Notes under the pieces: generated by a model
Seen by the model: only the letters and a program-made list of their open reading frames with translations
What the model was told of the DNA's origin: nothing
Databases searched by the model: none
Source of the DNA: an uncultured Rhodospirillaceae bacterium
GTDB lineage: Bacteria > Pseudomonadota > Alphaproteobacteria > CAAGCB01 > CAG-977
Direction of reading: 5' to 3'
DNA length: 10,026 nt
Assembly (NCBI GenBank): GCA_900553035.1
Contig: USCC01000077.1
Location: 1-10,026 of the forward strand
Shown: positions 7,477-10,026 of the stretch, one piece after another
How the letters are laid out: every line of letters begins with the position of its first letter
How positions within the stretch are numbered: the first letter of the stretch is position 1
Position numbers and translations under genes: made by a program

Positions 7477-7563
7477 TTTTTAAACTTGCCCCGCAACAGA
7501 GGTTACGCCATAAATACAATATAGAACGAAGAAAATCACCCTCTTTTTTCAGGAAAAAACCGA
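7477..7563. promoter_or_regulatory. Divergent mfd-recG intergenic control region
   Basis: These 87 bases separate the two divergent starts and must hold both promoters if each gene is transcribed locally. An AT-rich core at about 7508-7523 includes TACAAT (7515-7520) on the plus strand and TATATT (7518-7523) on the minus strand, each one mismatch from the -10 consensus. No convincing -35 hexamer accompanies either. AGGA at 7551-7554 is the recG ribosome site, nine bases before its ATG. I see no GTTC-N7-GTTC alphaproteobacterial LexA box, so SOS control is not supported here. No small gene is seen in the gap. Confidence 0.5.
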
Positions 7564-9654
7564 ATGCGTCCGGAAATTCTGTTCCCCTTTTTCGCCCCGC
7601 TGGAAAGCATTCCGGGAATAGGCAAAAAAACGGCTGTTTTGTGTGAAAAGCTATGCGGTCCGGCCGTCATCGGCCTGTTGTGTCACATGCCCTCGGGCTT
7701 CATTGACCGGCGTTTAAGGACAAAGATTGCCGACGCCCCCGAATCCGCTGTGGTGACTTTGGAAATCATTGCGGACGAGCATCTGCCGCCGAAAACGCGC
7801 AAAAGCCCATATAAGATTTACGCCCACGATGATACGGGTGAAATCACGGTCGTTTTTTTCCATGCGTACGGCGATTATCCGGCCAAAGCGCTTCCCGCCG
7901 GAGAAAAACGCCTGATCAGCGGGCGTGTCGAACGTTTCGGAGCGCTCAGCCCTCAGGTTCAGATGACTCATCCGGATTATATCGTTCCCGTAACGGAAGC
8001 GGATAAAATTCCCGCGATTGAGTGTATTTATCCTCTGACCGCGGGGCTTTCGGGAAAAATACTGAATAAATCCGTTCGTATCGCTCTCGAAAGAATCCCG
8101 GATTTGCCCGAATGGTTGGATCCCGCAATGGTAAAACGCGAAGGGTGGCCCGGTTTCAAGGAAGCCCTGCGTACCGTTCACATCCCTGAAAATGAGGGCG
8201 ACCTGCAGAAAACGGCAAAGGCGAAGGAGCGTCTGGCCTATGATGAACTGCTGGCCAATCAGCTGGCTCTTGCCCTTGTACGCAAGAGTATGCGCCGCCT
8301 TCCCGGACGCTCGCTGAAAGGAAGCGGCGAGATAAGAAAAGTCGTACTTGACGCTTTACCGTTTTCGCTGACAAACGCACAAAAACGCGTTATAAAAGAA
8401 ATCAACGACGACATGGCTTCGTCTTCGCGGATGCTCCGTCTGGTTCAGGGCGATGTCGGCAGCGGCAAGACTATTGTTGCTCTGTTTGCGATGCTGAATG
8501 CGGTTGAATGCGGATGTCAGGCCGTCCTGATGGCGCCGACGGACATTCTGGCCAACCAGCACTACGCCACGGTTCAAAGAACGGCCGCGGCGGCGGGCAT
8601 ACGGACTGTTCTTTTGACCGGACGGGATAAGGGTCGGAAACGTGCGGAAATTCTTGAGGCGATCCGTTCCGGAGAAGCCCGGCTGGTTATCGGAACACAT
8701 GCCTTGTTTCAAGAGGACGTTGTTTTCAGGGATCTGGCTCTGACCGTCATTGACGAGCAACATAAATTCGGTGTTCACCAGCGTCTTTCCCTGTCTGCCA
8801 AAGGCGCGGGCGGCGATATGCTGGTCATGACGGCAACGCCGATACCACGGACGCTGTCTTTGACATATTACGGTGATATGGAATCCAGCCGTATTGATGA
8901 GCTTCCGCCCGGGCGCAAGCCGGTGGCGACGCGGGTTGTTCCGAACGCGCGTCTGGACGATGTGGCGGCCGCCCTGAACCGTGCTTTGGCAGAGGGCAGC
9001 AAGGTTTACTGGGTATGCCCTCTGGTTGAGGAGAATGAAAAGCTTGACCTGGCGGCGGCCGAAGAGCGGTATGAATACCTTCAGAAACAGTTCGGTTCAC
9101 GGGTTGGGCTGGTGCACGGACGGATGAAGGCATCCGACAAAGACGATGTGATGCGCCGTTTTTCGGCCGGCCAGATTGACATCCTGGTGGCAACGACCGT
9201 GATTGAAGTCGGAGTGGATGACCCGGATGCGACGGTCATGGTTATTGAACACGCGGAACGTTTCGGACTGGCTCAACTGCATCAGCTCCGGGGACGGATC
9301 GGCCGGGGAGAAAAACCTTCATCATGCCTGTTGATGTACGCGCCGCCTCTGACGGAAACGGCAAAAGCACGCCTGAAGGTGATGCGAGAGACACAGGATG
9401 GCTTTGAAATTGCCGAGGAAGACCTGACCCTGCGCGGAGCGGGAGAACTTTTAGGCACGCGTCAGAGCGGAATGCCGGAGTTTAAAATCGCCGACCTGTC
9501 GGTTCATGGGGATCTTCTGAAAATGGCGGGCAATGACGCCCGGTATGTCATGAACATTGACGCGGATCAGCAGTCTGAACGGGGAAAGGCTCTACGCCTT
9601 CTCCTGTACCTGTTCGGCAAGGACGAGGCGGTCAAAACACTCCGGTCGGGTTAG
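7564..9654 (+). CDS. recG: ATP-dependent DNA helicase RecG
   Basis: A superfamily-2 branched-DNA translocase that regresses stalled replication forks and processes Holliday junctions and R/D-loops. The 696 residues compare with 693 in E. coli. A helix-hairpin-helix-like stretch, LESIPGIGKKTAVL (13-26), opens the wedge region. An OB-fold wedge domain spans about 60-150. The helicase core shows GDVGSGKT (296-303), the DEQHKFG motif II (397-403), TATPIPRT (423-430), ATTVIEVGVD (543-552) and QLRGRIGRG (574-582). The translocation (TRG) region LRGAGELLGTRQSG (623-636) follows. The ATG at 7564 has AGGA nine bases upstream. It is divergent from mfd. A sdhE-like gene, which often sits between recG and mfd in Alphaproteobacteria, is absent. 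It ends with TAG at 9652-9654, followed by a hairpin and a tandem repeat. Confidence 0.98.
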   Translation: MRPEILFPFFAPLESIPGIGKKTAVLCEKLCGPAVIGLLCHMPSGFIDRRLRTKIADAPESAVVTLEIIADEHLPPKTRKSPYKIYAHDDTGEITVVFFHAYGDYPAKALPAGEKRLISGRVERFGALSPQVQMTHPDYIVPVTEADKIPAIECIYPLTAGLSGKILNKSVRIALERIPDLPEWLDPAMVKREGWPGFKEALRTVHIPENEGDLQKTAKAKERLAYDELLANQLALALVRKSMRRLPGRSLKGSGEIRKVVLDALPFSLTNAQKRVIKEINDDMASSSRMLRLVQGDVGSGKTIVALFAMLNAVECGCQAVLMAPTDILANQHYATVQRTAAAAGIRTVLLTGRDKGRKRAEILEAIRSGEARLVIGTHALFQEDVVFRDLALTVIDEQHKFGVHQRLSLSAKGAGGDMLVMTATPIPRTLSLTYYGDMESSRIDELPPGRKPVATRVVPNARLDDVAAALNRALAEGSKVYWVCPLVEENEKLDLAAAEERYEYLQKQFGSRVGLVHGRMKASDKDDVMRRFSAGQIDILVATTVIEVGVDDPDATVMVIEHAERFGLAQLHQLRGRIGRGEKPSSCLLMYAPPLTETAKARLKVMRETQDGFEIAEEDLTLRGAGELLGTRQSGMPEFKIADLSVHGDLLKMAGNDARYVMNIDADQQSERGKALRLLLYLFGKDEAVKTLRSG

Positions 9655-9673
9655 CCCCCGTCCTCTGAACACC

Positions 9674-9688
9674 CTTCCGGTACGGAAG
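9674..9688 (+). other. Short perfect hairpin after recG
   Basis: CTTCCG-GTA-CGGAAG forms six base pairs with a three-base loop, 19 bases after the recG stop. No T-run follows, so it is not a classic intrinsic terminator. It may protect the 3' end of the recG message or be chance. Confidence 0.4.
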
Positions 9689-9729
9689 CGGCGGCATACT
9701 CTGCCTCTGAAAGGAAACGTCCTCCCTCA

Positions 9730-9759
9730 GACGTTCTCGGCGCGGGAAAGTCTTTTATT
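9730..9759 (+). terminator. Candidate intrinsic terminator in repeat copy 1
   Basis: A stem of GAC, one mismatch, then TTCTCG pairs across the GCG loop with CGGGAA, one base, then GTC (9730-9752). TTTTATT follows immediately. One G-T wobble occurs in this copy. It lies 75 bases after the recG stop in the right orientation to end recG transcription. The T-tract is interrupted, so the strength is uncertain. Confidence 0.45.
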
Positions 9760-9775
9760 GCTTAGCAAAAAAGAC
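9750..9775 (+). other. AT-rich hairpin in repeat copy 1, competing with the terminator-like stem
   Basis: GTCTTTT (9750-9756) pairs with AAAAGAC (9769-9775); after a bulged A, TTGC pairs with GCAA around a TTA loop. The first three bases, GTC, are also the closing strand of the 9730-9752 stem, so the two structures cannot both form fully. The same arrangement recurs at 9890-9915 in copy 2. Confidence 0.5.
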
Positions 9776-9811
9776 CGAGAAGCATTCCTTTCGCGGCGGA
9801 AAAAAGCACAG

Positions 9812-9836
9812 AACATGCCATTCTTCGGCAGATGTT
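9812..9836 (+). other. Third hairpin of the repeat unit, copy 1
   Basis: AACAT-GCC (9812-9819) pairs with GGC and ATGTT (9827-9829, 9832-9836) around a seven-base loop, with a two-base AG bulge. It is repeated unchanged at 9952-9976. Confidence 0.4.
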
Positions 9837-9869
9837 TCATGGAAAATTGAAAGGAAACGTCCTCCCTCA

Positions 9870-9899
9870 GACGTTCCCGGCGCGGGAAAGTCTTTTATT
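9870..9899 (+). terminator. Candidate intrinsic terminator in repeat copy 2
   Basis: The same structure as in copy 1, but the single T-to-C difference makes the inner stem TTCCCG-GCG-CGGGAA perfectly paired, so this copy should be more stable. TTTTATT follows the closing GTC. Confidence 0.45.
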
Positions 9900-10026
9900 G
9901 CTTAGCAAAAAAGACCGAGAAGCATTCCTTTCGCGGCGGAAAAAAGCACAGAACATGCCATTCTTCGGCAGATGTTTCATGGAAAATTGAAAGGAAACGT
10001 CCTCCCTCAGACGTTCCCGGCGCGGG

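Larger units (their letters stand above)
9708..10026. repeat. Tandem direct repeat, 140-base unit, two full copies and a 39-base third
   Basis: Copies lie at 9708-9847, 9848-9987 and 9988-10026 (cut by the window end). They are identical except at unit position 30: T at 9737, C at 9877 and C at 10017. The unit length is not a multiple of three, so any reading frame rotates between copies; one frame gives about 46 residues then TGA, another stops mid-unit, and nothing resembles a known protein. I treat it as noncoding. Each unit contains overlapping inverted repeats: AACGTC/GACGTT, a terminator-like stem, a GTCTTTT/AAAAGAC stem and an AACAT-GCC/GGC-ATGTT stem. With 9655-9707, this is the only stretch above 300 bases lacking a supported gene. 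The true copy number is unknown because the sequence ends within the array. Confidence 0.95.

Noticed and set aside
7477..7563. SOS (LexA) box controlling recG or mfd
   Set aside because: No GTTC-N7-GTTC alphaproteobacterial site or CTGT-type palindrome was found in the gap.
9557..9850. A 97-codon plus-strand frame running from the end of recG into the repeat
   Set aside because: It starts inside recG in another frame, and its second half is only the repeat read in one frame. The 140-base period shifts the frame in each copy, so coding is unlikely.
9708..10026. CRISPR array
   Set aside because: The 140-base copies are contiguous, with no unique spacers and no cas genes nearby.

Overview
The window looks like a chromosomal segment from an uncultured member of the Alphaproteobacteria. 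The main evidence is a DivK-type single-domain response regulator, together with the mfd/recG neighbourhood and the style of the CRP-family and PurU proteins. Coding is dense and base composition is moderately GC-rich. There is no transposase, integrase, phage, CRISPR or toxin gene. Both ends carry sequence that behaves like contig ends, so this is probably a whole metagenomic contig.

Layout. Positions 1-57 do not fit the gene they interrupt; read in another frame they resemble a Bacteroidetes-type cytidine deaminase, so a chimeric join is likely. From 58 to 7476 everything is on the minus strand. In transcription order the genes are mfd (transcription-repair coupling factor), purU (formyl-THF deformylase), a CRP/FNR-family regulator, divK, an exported Sel1-repeat protein, and an ABHD10-like alpha/beta hydrolase cut off at the left. 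Gaps are 36, 13, about 8, 12-13 and 8 bases, so this could be one operon or an mfd operon with an internal promoter before purU. recG runs the other way at 7564-9654, sharing an 87-base divergent control region with mfd. The last 319 bases (9708-10026) are a noncoding tandem array with a 140-base unit (two full copies and a 39-base third) whose predicted hairpins overlap and compete.

How the genes relate. Mfd and RecG are related superfamily-2 translocases that deal with stalled transcription and stalled replication. Behind mfd comes a metabolic gene (purU, releasing formate and THF), then a regulatory pair (a CRP-like factor that appears competent to bind cyclic nucleotide, and the cell-cycle/polarity regulator DivK), then a secreted Sel1 scaffold. 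The link between DivK and the Sel1 protein is an inference from position only.

Most of the window is ordinary housekeeping sequence. The parts most worth a second look are the structured 140-base tandem repeat after recG, the foreign-looking left end, and the compact crp-like/divK/Sel1 block. I found no clearly new multi-gene system.
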